64,000 nt of DNA from Lysobacter spongiicola DSM 21749 (GTDB taxonomy: Bacteria > Pseudomonadota > Gammaproteobacteria > Xanthomonadales > Xanthomonadaceae): contig NZ_FUXP01000001.1 in the NCBI RefSeq assembly GCF_900167055.1, positions 186,001-250,000 of the forward strand, in the 5' to 3' direction. The stretch's first letter is position 1; every line of letters begins with the position of its first letter. The notes below the pieces were generated by a model. That model did not search any database, had not been told where the DNA came from, and saw only the letters and a list, made by a program, of their open reading frames with translations. The translations under genes and the position numbers were made by a program. Below are positions 34,530 to 43,260 of the stretch, in pieces.

Positions 34530-35090
34530 CTACTCACCGTGCCGTGAAAACTCGCTGGTGCTGCCGTCATGTGCGACGAGTTCGACGGTGTACGGCTGCA
34601 CCCTTCCGTCCGGCATCTCCATGCCAGGGGAACCGGCCGGCATGCCCGGCACTACCAGGCCCTTGGCCTCCGGCGCGTCGGTGAGCAGGCGCTTCACGTC
34701 GGCCGCAGGTACATGCCCTTCCACGAAGTAGCCACCCACTTCGGCGGTGTGGCAGGAGCCCTTGCCCAGCGGCACGCCCACGCGCTCTTTGACCTCGTTG
34801 ACGTTGTCGACGTTGCGGACCTCGACCTGGAAGCCGGCTTCCTGCATGTGGGTGACCCAGTTCCCGCAGCAGCCGCAGCTCGGGCTCTTGTGCACGAGCA
34901 CCGTGGGCAGTACCAGGCCGGTGTCGCTCGTGGCGCCCGCATCGGCACCGGCATTGACGTCCGCCGCGGGCGAGGCGGGCGCGGAACTCTCCGCATTCGC
35001 GGCCGGAGGAGGGGCATCCTTCGCGCAGGCAGGAAGGACAGCGAGCACGGCGAGGGAGAGCGTGGTGGCAAGCAGGTGTTGCATCTTCAT
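34530..35090 (-). CDS. DUF411 metal-binding lipoprotein
   Basis: A protein of 186 residues with a signal peptide and lipobox LPAC near residue 22, a low-complexity Ala/Pro linker, and a DUF411 domain. The domain carries the CGCC metal-binding motif (SPSCGCCGNWVTHM) followed by VPLGKGSCHTAEVGGYFVEG. DUF411 proteins are commonly found next to copper resistance genes and are thought to act as periplasmic copper handlers. It lies 23 bp after copB, so it is very likely in the same operon. Confidence 0.87.
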   Translation of the reverse strand: MKMQHLLATTLSLAVLAVLPACAKDAPPPAANAESSAPASPAADVNAGADAGATSDTGLVLPTVLVHKSPSCGCCGNWVTHMQEAGFQVEVRNVDNVNEVKERVGVPLGKGSCHTAEVGGYFVEGHVPAADVKRLLTDAPEAKGLVVPGMPAGSPGMEMPDGRVQPYTVELVAHDGSTSEFSRHGE

Positions 35091-35113
35091 TGGGTCGTCC
35101 TCTCAGGGCATTC

Positions 35114-36085
35114 TCAAAACCAGGTACGAAGGCCCACTACCCAGCGGGTATCGGCTTCGGGTTCGCCGGAAGCCCGACCCAGATCAGCGGTGCCTCCGAA
35201 AGCGCGTTCATGGGCAAGCCCGACGTAGGGAGCGAACTTGCGGGTGAACTCGTATCGCAGCCGCAGTCCGGCTTCGGCAGTGGACAGGCCAGCACCCACC
35301 CCGCGTTCGACATCGTCGCGGGCGGCAAAGTTCACCTCGACCAGCGGCTGCAGGACCAGGCGGTTGGTCAGCAGCAGCTCATACTCGACTTCCACGTTGG
35401 CTTCCACCCGGCCGTCTTCGTCCACGTAGAGGGTTGCCTGCGTCTCGAACATATACGGTGCAAGACCCTGCACGCCGATGGCCGCCCAGGTCCGGCCAGC
35501 CGGCTGGAACTCCTGGCGCACGCCCGCGACCACGTCCCACCAGGCTGTCACCCCGCGCCCGTACAGCAGCTCCAGGTCGGCCGAGTGGGTGGCTGAGTCT
35601 TCCCGCTCACCCTCGGTCCGGAACCAGAGCCGGTTGACGTCGGTGCCGATCCAGCCCTGGCCCTCCCAGGCAAAGGCCCTGCCATGGTCGGCGTCCCAGC
35701 CCTCCAGGCGGTTGAACAGCACGAAGCTGTTGATCCCGGAATCGTGGTGCATCGCATGGTGCAGCTCGGGGAAGGCCGCGGCGCGATCGGCATCGGTCAG
35801 CGGCGGGATCGGAGTGATCGGCTCGGCCGGGGCAGGGCCATCCGGCATCGCATGGCCCATCGCCTCGTGGTCGACGGGATCGTGATCCATGGCGGAATGG
35901 TCCATGGTCGAGTGGTCCATGGCCGTATGTTCGACGGGCTGCTCCGCGGTCGGCGTGGGCTCGCGCTCCTCGACCGGCGGGTGTTGTCCATGGTGCGAGT
36001 GGTCCTCTTGGGCGACCACGGCACCAGCAGCGCCAAGGCACATCACCGGAAGTAGTACGAGTGGGAGCGAGCGACGGCGATTCAT
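35114..36085 (-). CDS. copB: Copper resistance protein B (outer membrane)
   Basis: Outer membrane beta-barrel copper resistance protein of 323 residues. It has a signal peptide, then a Met/His-rich segment (AMDHSTMDHSAMDHDPVDHE) and the CopB barrel beginning near ALFNRLEG-like sequence and ending in DTRWVVGLRTWF. Its ATG overlaps the copA stop as ATGA, so it is coupled to copA. The MDH motifs resemble the metal-binding repeats of Pseudomonas and Xanthomonas CopA/CopB. Confidence 0.93.
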   Translation of the reverse strand: MNRRRSLPLVLLPVMCLGAAGAVVAQEDHSHHGQHPPVEEREPTPTAEQPVEHTAMDHSTMDHSAMDHDPVDHEAMGHAMPDGPAPAEPITPIPPLTDADRAAAFPELHHAMHHDSGINSFVLFNRLEGWDADHGRAFAWEGQGWIGTDVNRLWFRTEGEREDSATHSADLELLYGRGVTAWWDVVAGVRQEFQPAGRTWAAIGVQGLAPYMFETQATLYVDEDGRVEANVEVEYELLLTNRLVLQPLVEVNFAARDDVERGVGAGLSTAEAGLRLRYEFTRKFAPYVGLAHERAFGGTADLGRASGEPEADTRWVVGLRTWF

Positions 36086-37851
36086 TCGACCACCTGCACT
36101 TCGCGCATCATGCCGGCTTCCATGTGGTACAGCAGGTGGCAGTGGTACGCCCAGCGGCCCAGGGCATCGGCGCGCACCCGGTAGCTGCGCCGTGTGCCCG
36201 GCGGCATGTCGACGGTGTGCTTGCGCAGGTGGAATTCACCGGCTTCGTCTTCTACATCGCTCCACATGCCGTGCAGGTGGATCGGGTGGGTCATCATGGT
36301 GTCGTTGACCAGCACGATGCGCATGCGCTCGCCGTAGTTCAGCCGCAGCGGTTCGGCGTCGTTGAACTTGATGCCATCGAACGACCAGGCGAACTTCTCC
36401 ATGTGCCCGGTCAGGTGCAGCTCCACCGTGCGTGACGGCTCGCGCCCGTCGGGATCGGGGAATGCGCTCTTCATGTCGGCGTAGGTCAGGACCTTGCGAC
36501 CGTTGCCGCGCAGGCCGATGCCCGGGTCGTCGAGCTTCGGGGCCGGCGACATCGTCTGCATGTCGACCAGCGGGTTGCCGGTTTCGCTCGGTGGATGGGA
36601 CTGCATGCCACCGCTGCCGTGGTCCATGCCTGCCATGTCGTGGCCCATGGCGGCATGGTCGACGGCACCGCCGCTACCGTGGCCCATCGCCGCGTGGTCC
36701 ATGCCGCCGTGGCCCATGTCGTCCATGGTCAGGATCGGGCGGGGATCCAGCGCTGGCACGCCGGGCTGCAGCCCTTCGCGGACCGCGAGGGTGCCACGCG
36801 CGTAGCCGGTACGGCCCATGTCCTGGGCGAAGATCGTGAAGGCGTCGGCGCCGGCCGGCTCCACCAGTACGTCGAAGGTTTCGGCGACCGCAATGCGGAG
36901 CTCGTCGACGCTCACGGGGTGGATGTACTGGCCGTCGGCGGCGACCACGGTCATCCTCAGGCCCGGGATGCGGACGTCGAAGTAGGTCATCGCCGATGCG
37001 TTGATGAAACGGAGCAGTACCTTTTCGCCCGGGCGGAACAGGCCGGTCCAGTTGCCACCCGGCGCCGTTCCGTTCATCAGGTAGGTATAGGTGTGGGCGT
37101 TGATGTCGGAGATGTCGGTCGGCGTCATCCGCATGCGGCCCCACATGCCGCGGTCGGCCATGGTGGCCTCGAGCCCATGTTGCTCGACGTCGTTGAAGAA
37201 GTCGCCGACGGTGCGCTTGTAGAAGTTGTCGTGCTCGGCGACCTTCTTCATGCGACGGAACAGCGCGGCGGGATCCATGTCGGTCCAGTCCGACAGCAGG
37301 ACCACGTGCTCGCGATCGTAACGGTAGGGCGGGGGCTGCGCCGGATCGACGATGATCGCGCCGTACAGCCCGGCCTGTTCCTGGAACAGCGAATGGCTGT
37401 GGTACCAGTAGGTGCCCGACTGACGGACATCGAACCGGTAGGTAAAGGTCTCGCCAGGCTGGATGCCGTTGAAGCTCAGCCCCGGCACGCCATCCATGTT
37501 GGCCGGCAGCAGCAGGCCATGCCAGTGGATGGAGCTGACGCCCTGCAGCCGGTTGGCGACCCGCAGGGTGACATCCGTGCCTTCGCGCCAACGCAGCAGC
37601 GGGCCCGGCAGCGAACCGTTGATCGTCAGGGCGGAGCGGGTGGAGCCGGTGAAATTCACCGGCGAAGAACCGATGGAAAGATCGAACGTGGTGCCCGTCA
37701 GCGTCTCCGGCCCCGTCGCGTATCCGCTCGCGGCGCGGGCGGGCAGCCGCCACAGCCCAAGGCCACCGGCGATCCCGCCCACGGCAAGGCCGGTGACGAA
37801 GCGGCGGCGGCCACTGTCCACGGACGGGTTGGGGAGCGATCGGTCACGCAT
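36082..37851 (-). CDS. copA: Periplasmic multicopper oxidase CopA
   Basis: Copper-detoxifying multicopper oxidase exported by the Tat system; the signal contains RRRFVTGL. Cupredoxin copper motifs are HWHG (domain 1), WYHSH, HPIHLHG and the type 1/3 motif HCHLLYHMEAGM near the C-terminus. A Met/His-rich insert at about residues 375-420 (MDHAAMGHG, HDMAGMDHG) probably binds extra copper. The 589 residues fit the family. It is the first gene of copA-copB-DUF411-Csp. No copL-like gene, copRS or cueR lies in this interval. Confidence 0.95.
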   Translation of the reverse strand: MRDRSLPNPSVDSGRRRFVTGLAVGGIAGGLGLWRLPARAASGYATGPETLTGTTFDLSIGSSPVNFTGSTRSALTINGSLPGPLLRWREGTDVTLRVANRLQGVSSIHWHGLLLPANMDGVPGLSFNGIQPGETFTYRFDVRQSGTYWYHSHSLFQEQAGLYGAIIVDPAQPPPYRYDREHVVLLSDWTDMDPAALFRRMKKVAEHDNFYKRTVGDFFNDVEQHGLEATMADRGMWGRMRMTPTDISDINAHTYTYLMNGTAPGGNWTGLFRPGEKVLLRFINASAMTYFDVRIPGLRMTVVAADGQYIHPVSVDELRIAVAETFDVLVEPAGADAFTIFAQDMGRTGYARGTLAVREGLQPGVPALDPRPILTMDDMGHGGMDHAAMGHGSGGAVDHAAMGHDMAGMDHGSGGMQSHPPSETGNPLVDMQTMSPAPKLDDPGIGLRGNGRKVLTYADMKSAFPDPDGREPSRTVELHLTGHMEKFAWSFDGIKFNDAEPLRLNYGERMRIVLVNDTMMTHPIHLHGMWSDVEDEAGEFHLRKHTVDMPPGTRRSYRVRADALGRWAYHCHLLYHMEAGMMREVQVVE

Positions 37852-38007
37852 TGTTCGGTTCCGGGTCTGCAGGCGCGCACGATAGTGGGCCTTGCCACCG
37901 ATGGAAGGTCAATGATCGAGGTCAGGCCGAGGGCGGGGCGGCTGGCGCAACAATAAGTCCCGGATAACGTCATTGTTCCGGCATCGACGACGACGGATAA
38001 TGCCGTC

Positions 38008-38667
38008 ATGTCGCAAACCGCCCCCATTGCCAACGCGCTGGAAAGCGCCGCGCGGCTGCCCGAGTTCATCGGTGCCTGCGAGCTGCCCACGCCGTGGGCC
38101 ACCTTCCGGCTGCATGGATTCGTTGATCCGGACAGCGGCAAGGAACACCTGGCGATCACCCTCGGCGAGCTGGACGACAGCGCCCCGGTGCTGGCCCGGG
38201 TGCATTCGGAATGCCTGACCGGTGACGCGCTCTTCAGCCAGCGCTGCGACTGCGGCGCCCAGCTGGAGGAGGCCCTGCGGCGCATCGCGACCGAAGGCCG
38301 CGGCATCGTGCTCTACCTGCGGCAGGAAGGGCGGGGCGTCGGCCTGGCCAACAAGATCCGCGCCTACCAGCTGCAGGATGCCGGCGCGGATACGGTCGAA
38401 GCCAACGAACAGCTCGGATTCCCGGCCGACATGCGCGACTACGCCGTCTGCGCCCCGCTGCTGAAGCACTTCGGCGTGCAGCGGCTGCGCCTGATGACCA
38501 ACAACCCAGCGAAAGTGTCCGCGCTGCAGGCCGCCGGTATGCAGGTCATCGAGCGGCAGCCGATCCTGGCCGGCCACAACACGGCCAACCAGCGCTATCT
38601 CGAGACCAAGGCCGCACGCCTGGGTCATCTGTTCGCCGCCGGCACCGGCGGCGCGCCCACCTCCTGA
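38008..38667 (+). CDS. ribA: GTP cyclohydrolase II
   Basis: First enzyme of riboflavin synthesis, converting GTP to the 2,5-diamino pyrimidine with loss of formate and pyrophosphate. The zinc ligands are in SECLTGDALFSQRCDCG and the catalytic stretch is LYLRQEGRGVGLANKIRAY. The end includes RLMTNNPAKVSAL. It has 219 residues. It stands alone and is divergent from copA; no FMN riboswitch was recognised upstream. Confidence 0.95.
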   Translation: MSQTAPIANALESAARLPEFIGACELPTPWATFRLHGFVDPDSGKEHLAITLGELDDSAPVLARVHSECLTGDALFSQRCDCGAQLEEALRRIATEGRGIVLYLRQEGRGVGLANKIRAYQLQDAGADTVEANEQLGFPADMRDYAVCAPLLKHFGVQRLRLMTNNPAKVSALQAAGMQVIERQPILAGHNTANQRYLETKAARLGHLFAAGTGGAPTS

Positions 38668-38706
38668 ACAAGCGGGGCAGGGCACACCACACCAGCGGAG
38701 GAGAAC

Positions 38707-39681
38707 ATGGGCCTGCTAGTAGACGGCAAATGGGTCGATCAGTGGTACGACACCAAGAGCACGGGCGGGAAGTTCGTCCGCAGCGACGCCCAGCTCCGCA
38801 ACTGGATCACCCCCGACGGCAGCCCCGGCCCCAGCGGGGAAGGTGGCTTCGCCGCGGAGCCCGGCCGTTACCACCTGTATGTGTCACTGGCCTGCCCGTG
38901 GGCCCATCGCACCCTGATCTTCCGCGCCCTGAAGGGCCTGCAGGACATGATCAGCGTCTCGGTGGTGAACCCGCTGATGGCCGAGAACGGCTGGACCTTC
39001 GACCCCGCGCCCGGCGTGGTGCCGGATCCCGTGGACAACGCCGACTATCTGTATCAGGTCTACCAGCGCGCCCGCCCGGACTACAGCGGCAGGGTGACGG
39101 TACCGGTGCTGTGGGACCTTGAGCGCAACACCATCGTCAACAACGAGTCGGCCGAGATCATCCGCATGCTGAACTCCGCTTTCGATGGCGTCGGCGCCAC
39201 GCCCGGTGACTATGCGCCCGCCGAATTGCTGGAGCAGATCGACCAGACCAACAGCCACGTCTACGACACCATCAACAACGGCGTGTACAAGGCCGGCTTC
39301 GCCACCGCGCAGGACGTCTACGAGCGCGAGGTGACCGCGCTATTCGAGTCGCTCGAGGGGCTGGAAGAGCGCCTGTCGCGACAGCGGTACCTGACGGGCG
39401 ACCGCATCACCGAGGCGGATTGGCGCTTGTTTACGACCCTGATCCGCTTCGATGCTGTCTACCACGGCCACTTCAAGTGCAACCTGCGGCGGTTGTCGGA
39501 CTTCCCGAACCTGTGGGCATACACGCGCGAGCTGTACCAGTGGTCTGGCGTCGCCCAGACGCTGGACCTGCAGCACATCAAGGAGCACTACTACCGCAGC
39601 CACGGCACCATCAACCCGAACGGCATCGTGCCGAAGGGCCCGGCGCTGGACCTGGATGCGCCGCATGGGCGTGCGGAGTAG
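38707..39681 (+). CDS. Glutathionyl-hydroquinone reductase (YqjG/ECM4 family)
   Basis: Xi-class glutathione transferase that reduces glutathionyl-hydroquinones. The catalytic cysteine is C63 in LACPWAHRTL. The glutathione-site motif NNESAEIIRML and the C-terminal segment ITEADWRLFTTLIRFD are typical. It has 324 residues. GCGGAGGAG lies upstream of the ATG. It is 39 bp from ribA and could share its transcript. Confidence 0.94.
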   Translation: MGLLVDGKWVDQWYDTKSTGGKFVRSDAQLRNWITPDGSPGPSGEGGFAAEPGRYHLYVSLACPWAHRTLIFRALKGLQDMISVSVVNPLMAENGWTFDPAPGVVPDPVDNADYLYQVYQRARPDYSGRVTVPVLWDLERNTIVNNESAEIIRMLNSAFDGVGATPGDYAPAELLEQIDQTNSHVYDTINNGVYKAGFATAQDVYEREVTALFESLEGLEERLSRQRYLTGDRITEADWRLFTTLIRFDAVYHGHFKCNLRRLSDFPNLWAYTRELYQWSGVAQTLDLQHIKEHYYRSHGTINPNGIVPKGPALDLDAPHGRAE

Positions 39682-39812
39682 GGGAGCGTGGTGCCCTGCC
39701 ATGGCGAACGGACGCCTGGCGGATGAATGACCATCCAGCGGGGGCTTTTCTGATGGCCCGTCTCGCAACCGCCACCTAGGCTGGTCGCTTTCCATGGAAG
39801 GGAATTCATGTG

Positions 39813-40250
39813 ATGCGGCGACTGCACAGCGTTTCGGTGGTGATCGCGGCGTTGACGCTGTGGACAGGATCCTCGACCGCAGGGGAAGTCATCCACAAGT
39901 GTGACGACGGCAGCGGCGTCGCGAGCTATCAGTCAGAACCGTGCCCCGACGGATTGGAGGCAGCCAAGACCTGGGCGGTCGAGATCCAGCCGCTCACGGC
40001 TGCCGAACGTCGCGAACAGGCGGCGCAGCGCAAACGGGAAGCCGCCGATTCCCGCTATCTCAGGCAACTGGCCGGCCGGTACAGGAATGCCGGCGGAGGC
40101 ACGACCGCGATCAATGCCAAGCACGGCCGCGGCTCCCCGTGCGCAGCCGCCAAGGAGAGGCGGGACCGCGCCCGCAGGACCGCCAAGCGGCGGTTGACCT
40201 ACAAGGACCTGGAGCGGCTGGGGGACATGGTTTACAACGCGTGCAAATGA
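39813..40250 (+). CDS. DUF4124-like secreted protein
   Basis: A 145-residue protein with a signal peptide and a short N-terminal domain of the DUF4124 type (IHKCDDGSGVASYQSEPCPD, one disulphide expected). A charged helical region rich in Arg and Ala follows, ending YKDLERLGDMVYNACK. Such proteins are common in Xanthomonadaceae and have no assigned function. I chose ATG 39813; a GTG lies one codon before. Confidence 0.7.
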   Translation: MRRLHSVSVVIAALTLWTGSSTAGEVIHKCDDGSGVASYQSEPCPDGLEAAKTWAVEIQPLTAAERREQAAQRKREAADSRYLRQLAGRYRNAGGGTTAINAKHGRGSPCAAAKERRDRARRTAKRRLTYKDLERLGDMVYNACK

Positions 40251-40678
40251 GGGTCGCCGGCGCTTTACCGGACTGGCACCTTCGAAGGCTACGGTGTCCA
40301 GCACGGAGGATCGCTTGCTGGAAAAGACTCCTAACCGGCTTCCTCGACCACGTCCAGGTCATCCGGTTCGGAGTTCCGCTTGATCACCCGCACCTCAATC
40401 TCGGCGTCATTTTCGATAGATGCGGGTCGATTCGGGGCGGAAGGCGTTGGAGTCGGTTGCATCTGAGCGCTCGCGATACGGGTGTCCAAGCCTGATCCTG
40501 TATTCGGTGAATTGCGAGCCTCACCAGTTGTCTGAGGTTCTTGCATCGGGCAGCACTGGAAGCGCTCTACGCCCTGTCTTCACAGTCCGCATACGTACTT
40601 CAATGTCAGCTGAAGGTGGATCATGACTCCGGCGGAAAGGCCGCTATATTCCGATATCCCAGTCGAAGGAGAATTGGC
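40251..40678. other. Intergenic region with one weak small ORF
   Basis: A 428-bp gap. The only candidate is a 71-codon frame on the minus strand (40546-40331) whose acidic C-terminus (IENDAEIEVRVIKRNSEPDD) has protein-like composition, but it has no ribosome binding site and no family I recognise. The last 40 bp hold a TATATT -10-like hexamer and an AGGAG site for the lipoprotein gene. Confidence 0.45.
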
Positions 40679-40948
40679 ATGTTTCTGAACAGGCAACATC
40701 TGTCAACGGCGCGTACGTTCGGCGTGGCAATGGTCGTCGCGTTGGGTCTTGCCAGCTGCGCTACCTATGACGACGAGTTTGCAACGATCAACTCACGCCT
40801 CGATCAACTCGACACGAGGGTTCAGGGCGCAGCGCAGAGCGCCGAATCGGCGAACCAATCGGCGCAGCAGGCCAACCAGCGGCTGGATCAACTGGAAAGC
40901 CGCGTCCAGCGGATCGAAGGGGCACCGGGTCGCGCGCCGCGCGGTTAG
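40679..40948 (+). CDS. Small coiled-coil outer membrane lipoprotein (Lpp-like)
   Basis: An 89-residue lipoprotein with signal peptide and lipobox LASC near residue 27. The mature part is a heptad coiled coil (INSRLDQLDTRVQGAAQSAE and NQRLDQLESRVQRIEG), much like Braun lipoprotein. It ends in APRG with no C-terminal lysine, so it cannot be attached to peptidoglycan in the E. coli way. AGGAG lies upstream of the ATG. An L,D-transpeptidase gene follows after a terminator. Confidence 0.8.
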   Translation: MFLNRQHLSTARTFGVAMVVALGLASCATYDDEFATINSRLDQLDTRVQGAAQSAESANQSAQQANQRLDQLESRVQRIEGAPGRAPRG

Positions 40949-40984
40949 TTGCCTGCACGAGTTGTAACGAACGGCTCGAGCCTG

Positions 40985-41024
40985 AGACCGGTGGCCTTTG
41001 CTGACCACCGGTCTTCTGTTTCTG
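40985..41024 (+). terminator. Terminator after lipoprotein gene
   Basis: A 10-bp perfect stem (AGACCGGTGG with CCACCGGTCT), a 10-nt loop, then TCTGTTTCTG. It is a strong intrinsic terminator separating the lipoprotein from the L,D-transpeptidase gene. Confidence 0.85.
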
Positions 41025-41059
41025 CCCAACGTTGGTTCTAAAGGAGCTGCCTCATCCGT

Positions 41060-41749
41060 ATGCGTATGAGACCTGTGGTTTCGATCACCTATCGCGCGCT
41101 GGCGCTGGTGCTGGCCTTCGCAAGCGTCGGCGTAGCCAGCGCCGAAGATGCCGTGCAGCAGCAATCGGTGGCCGCCGTCGACCAGCTTCCGCCGAGCCAG
41201 GAAGTGTCCCGCACGGTGACTGAACTCGCCGGTTGGATCATCGCCACCCGGGATGCCGGAGGCTATCCGTTCGCGATCATGGACAAGGCCGCTGCCCAGG
41301 TGCTGGTGTTCGACGGCGACGGCCGACTTCGGGGAGCGGCGCCTGGGCTTTTCGGCTCGGCGGTCGGCGACCACGCGGCCCCCGGCATCGCCGGCCTCGC
41401 GCTTAGCGATATCCCGGGCGGGGATCGCACCACGCCCGCCGGTCGTTTCGTGGGGGCTTACGGCCCGTCCAGCGACGCGGGGCGCGTCCTGTGGGTGGAC
41501 TACGATTCCGCGGTCTCCATGCACCCGACGGCAACTGGAGTGCCGGCCGAGAGGCGCGCCGAGCGCCTCGCATCACCGGCGCCGGACGACAACCGCGTCA
41601 CCCATGGCTGCATCAACGTCGCCCCCGGGTTCTACGAGGGGATCATCCGGCCCACGTTCGAGCGGGGCGGGGTGTTCTACATCTTGCCGGACACTGCATC
41701 GCTGGCGGAGACCTTTCCGGAGTTCGTGCAGAGCCGCTCAGCTAGTTAG
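41060..41749 (+). CDS. L,D-transpeptidase (YkuD family)
   Basis: A 229-residue exported protein with a signal peptide cut near VASA-ED. The YkuD catalytic motif appears as VTHGCINV with C184 and H182, and a conserved upstream His is in MHPTATG. The usual SHGCIRM is altered to THGCINV. It could form 3-3 crosslinks or attach a protein to peptidoglycan. It follows the Lpp-like lipoprotein, though a terminator separates them. Confidence 0.82.
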   Translation: MRMRPVVSITYRALALVLAFASVGVASAEDAVQQQSVAAVDQLPPSQEVSRTVTELAGWIIATRDAGGYPFAIMDKAAAQVLVFDGDGRLRGAAPGLFGSAVGDHAAPGIAGLALSDIPGGDRTTPAGRFVGAYGPSSDAGRVLWVDYDSAVSMHPTATGVPAERRAERLASPAPDDNRVTHGCINVAPGFYEGIIRPTFERGGVFYILPDTASLAETFPEFVQSRSAS

Positions 41750-42105
41750 GAAGTAGGCGGAACACCGGCGACATGTCGGCAGCCCCTTTATGATGACGCG
41801 ACACGTAACCAATTGGATCTACAAGGATTCCCCCAGCAGATTGCTTCCGCGTGACGTTGCCCGCGACACGGTTACGGGGCCAGATCCAAGACTATGACGA
41901 GGTAAAGGGTGCGGAATCTTGCCCCGCAGTGCGAGGCGCTTCGGCCGTTAGAGGCTCGACTTCCAGCGATCGGGCGTCAACTTCAAGCCCCACGGGCGTC
42001 GAGCTCAGGTCAACCCGTCCGATCCGCGCATTGTTCTTGTTGAGCTGGAGAGTCTTTCACCCGGATACACTCGGGACCGCCGAGATGCATGCGTTTGATC
42101 GAGCA
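41750..42105. other. Non-coding left flank of transposon remnant
   Basis: This 356-bp interval has no credible gene. Base composition is less GC-rich and less codon-like than the DNA to its left, marking the change from core to accessory DNA. I looked for a Tn402/Tn5053-type 25-bp terminal repeat and did not find a convincing one. Confidence 0.5.
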
Positions 42106-42963
42106 TTACGAGTCAAGGACAACGACGTGCCTGGGAAACCTTCCGGGAGAGAATTTCTCTGGCAGATCAGGGATGAGAGCCCAAGCAGCGATCCAGATGG
42201 CCGCGCGACGAACCGCGGGGTTCCCGAGAGCGCGAAAGGCCTCCCACTCGGGCTGTCGAAGTGGGTCTAGCATTCGCCGCGGGCCGTGAACAAGATCCGA
42301 CAGATTGCCTCTCGCATACACGCAGTGACTCGGCGCAAAGTCCCTGGTACGACCTAGATTGAAGCTAACGGAGGTTATCAGTGATCGAGCGCCCGCTGGC
42401 GAAGCGCCCCAACCTGAAGGCCAAGGCTCCCGAAAATATAGACTCTTTTCGAGGGTCACACCGAAGTCTTCGATCAAATCCAGAGTCTGTCGCTCGTCTA
42501 AGGTGAAAGTGCAGGAAGGGTAATGAGTTCGAACTGAGCCCGTTGCCCAGGTGTCTCGCGCAAGCTGCAGTGGGAGGCGATGCATAGGGCAGTGCGTTCG
42601 CAGTACATGCCTCCAACTACGGCGCAGCATCCGGGGCCGACCAGAACGAATATCTTCGTTCCAGCACTCTGGGCAGTAGCTGGCGCCCGCGTCAGGCGCC
42701 AAGCGCCAAGGTGCGTCGGGGGAGCAGTGTGATCTCAAGACCTTCGGCGCGACACCCAAAGCGCGGGCCATCCTGCACATGGCTGCGCACGAAGGATCTT
42801 CCACATCACCGCAGACTTCCACTGCATCCTTATTCAAGGACCCCCACAGATCGTCGGGGGAGCATTCGTACATCGCTGCTGCTCGGCCTAATACCGACCG
42901 GAGGGATTCATCTGGCCCAGGCGGCTGAATCCACCATCGAGTCTCGTGTGGCATTTTGCTCAC
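42106..42963 (-). CDS. tniQ: TniQ-family transposition protein
   Basis: TniQ/TnsD-type target-site protein of Tn5053/Tn402-like transposons. The 285 residues include the usual start with PGPDESLRSVLGRAA and a zinc-binding region CPECWNEDI followed by HVLRTHCPMHRLPLQL. Many TniQ proteins are longer, so the C-terminus may be shortened. The GTG start at 42963 overlaps the tniB stop as GTGA, the normal tniBQ coupling. No tniA or resolvase remains in the window. Confidence 0.82.
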   Translation of the reverse strand: MSKMPHETRWWIQPPGPDESLRSVLGRAAAMYECSPDDLWGSLNKDAVEVCGDVEDPSCAAMCRMARALGVAPKVLRSHCSPDAPWRLAPDAGASYCPECWNEDIRSGRPRMLRRSWRHVLRTHCPMHRLPLQLARDTWATGSVRTHYPSCTFTLDERQTLDLIEDFGVTLEKSLYFREPWPSGWGASPAGARSLITSVSFNLGRTRDFAPSHCVYARGNLSDLVHGPRRMLDPLRQPEWEAFRALGNPAVRRAAIWIAAWALIPDLPEKFSPGRFPRHVVVLDS

Positions 42964-43256
42964 GCTGCTTGTCTGGACGTGTCGTCGGTCGAGGCGACAT
43001 GTCTAACAGCCGCGACGGGTGGTTCAACCCGTGCGCGTTGGAGCAACCCGACCGTAATCTGTTCATCTCCGCACTCGATAGCGTGTGCTGCAGCGTAGGT
43101 CACCAACTTCATCATCGGATCCAGGACACCTTCCGATAGACGCAGGATTTCAGAGCTCAAGGCAGGAGATGAGAGGTGAGATCGCTTGCGCAACGGTAGC
43201 GCGCATTCCAATACGTCCAGCAGGCGAACGAGATGTACGTCTTGCTTCCACACAGG
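42960..43256 (-). pseudogene. tniB: TniB C-terminal remnant, truncated by an insertion sequence
   Basis: Only about 95 C-terminal residues remain of the AAA+ transposition ATPase. The visible part (LECALPLRKRSHLSSPALSS and LRLSEGVLDPMMKLVTYAAA) matches the C-terminal end of TniB. The Walker A and B parts are missing: the sequence meets the end of the IS3-family element at about 43256, and no TniB reading appears on the far side. Insertion plus deletion is the likely history. Confidence 0.75.
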
Positions 43257-43260
43257 GGTT

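Noticed and set aside
38668-38706. Riboswitch near ribA
   Set aside because: The ribA flanks are too short and lack the conserved FMN element features.
41851-42270. 139-codon plus-strand frame before tniQ
   Set aside because: Overlaps the tniQ C-terminus on the other strand, lacks a ribosome binding site and shows no family signature.
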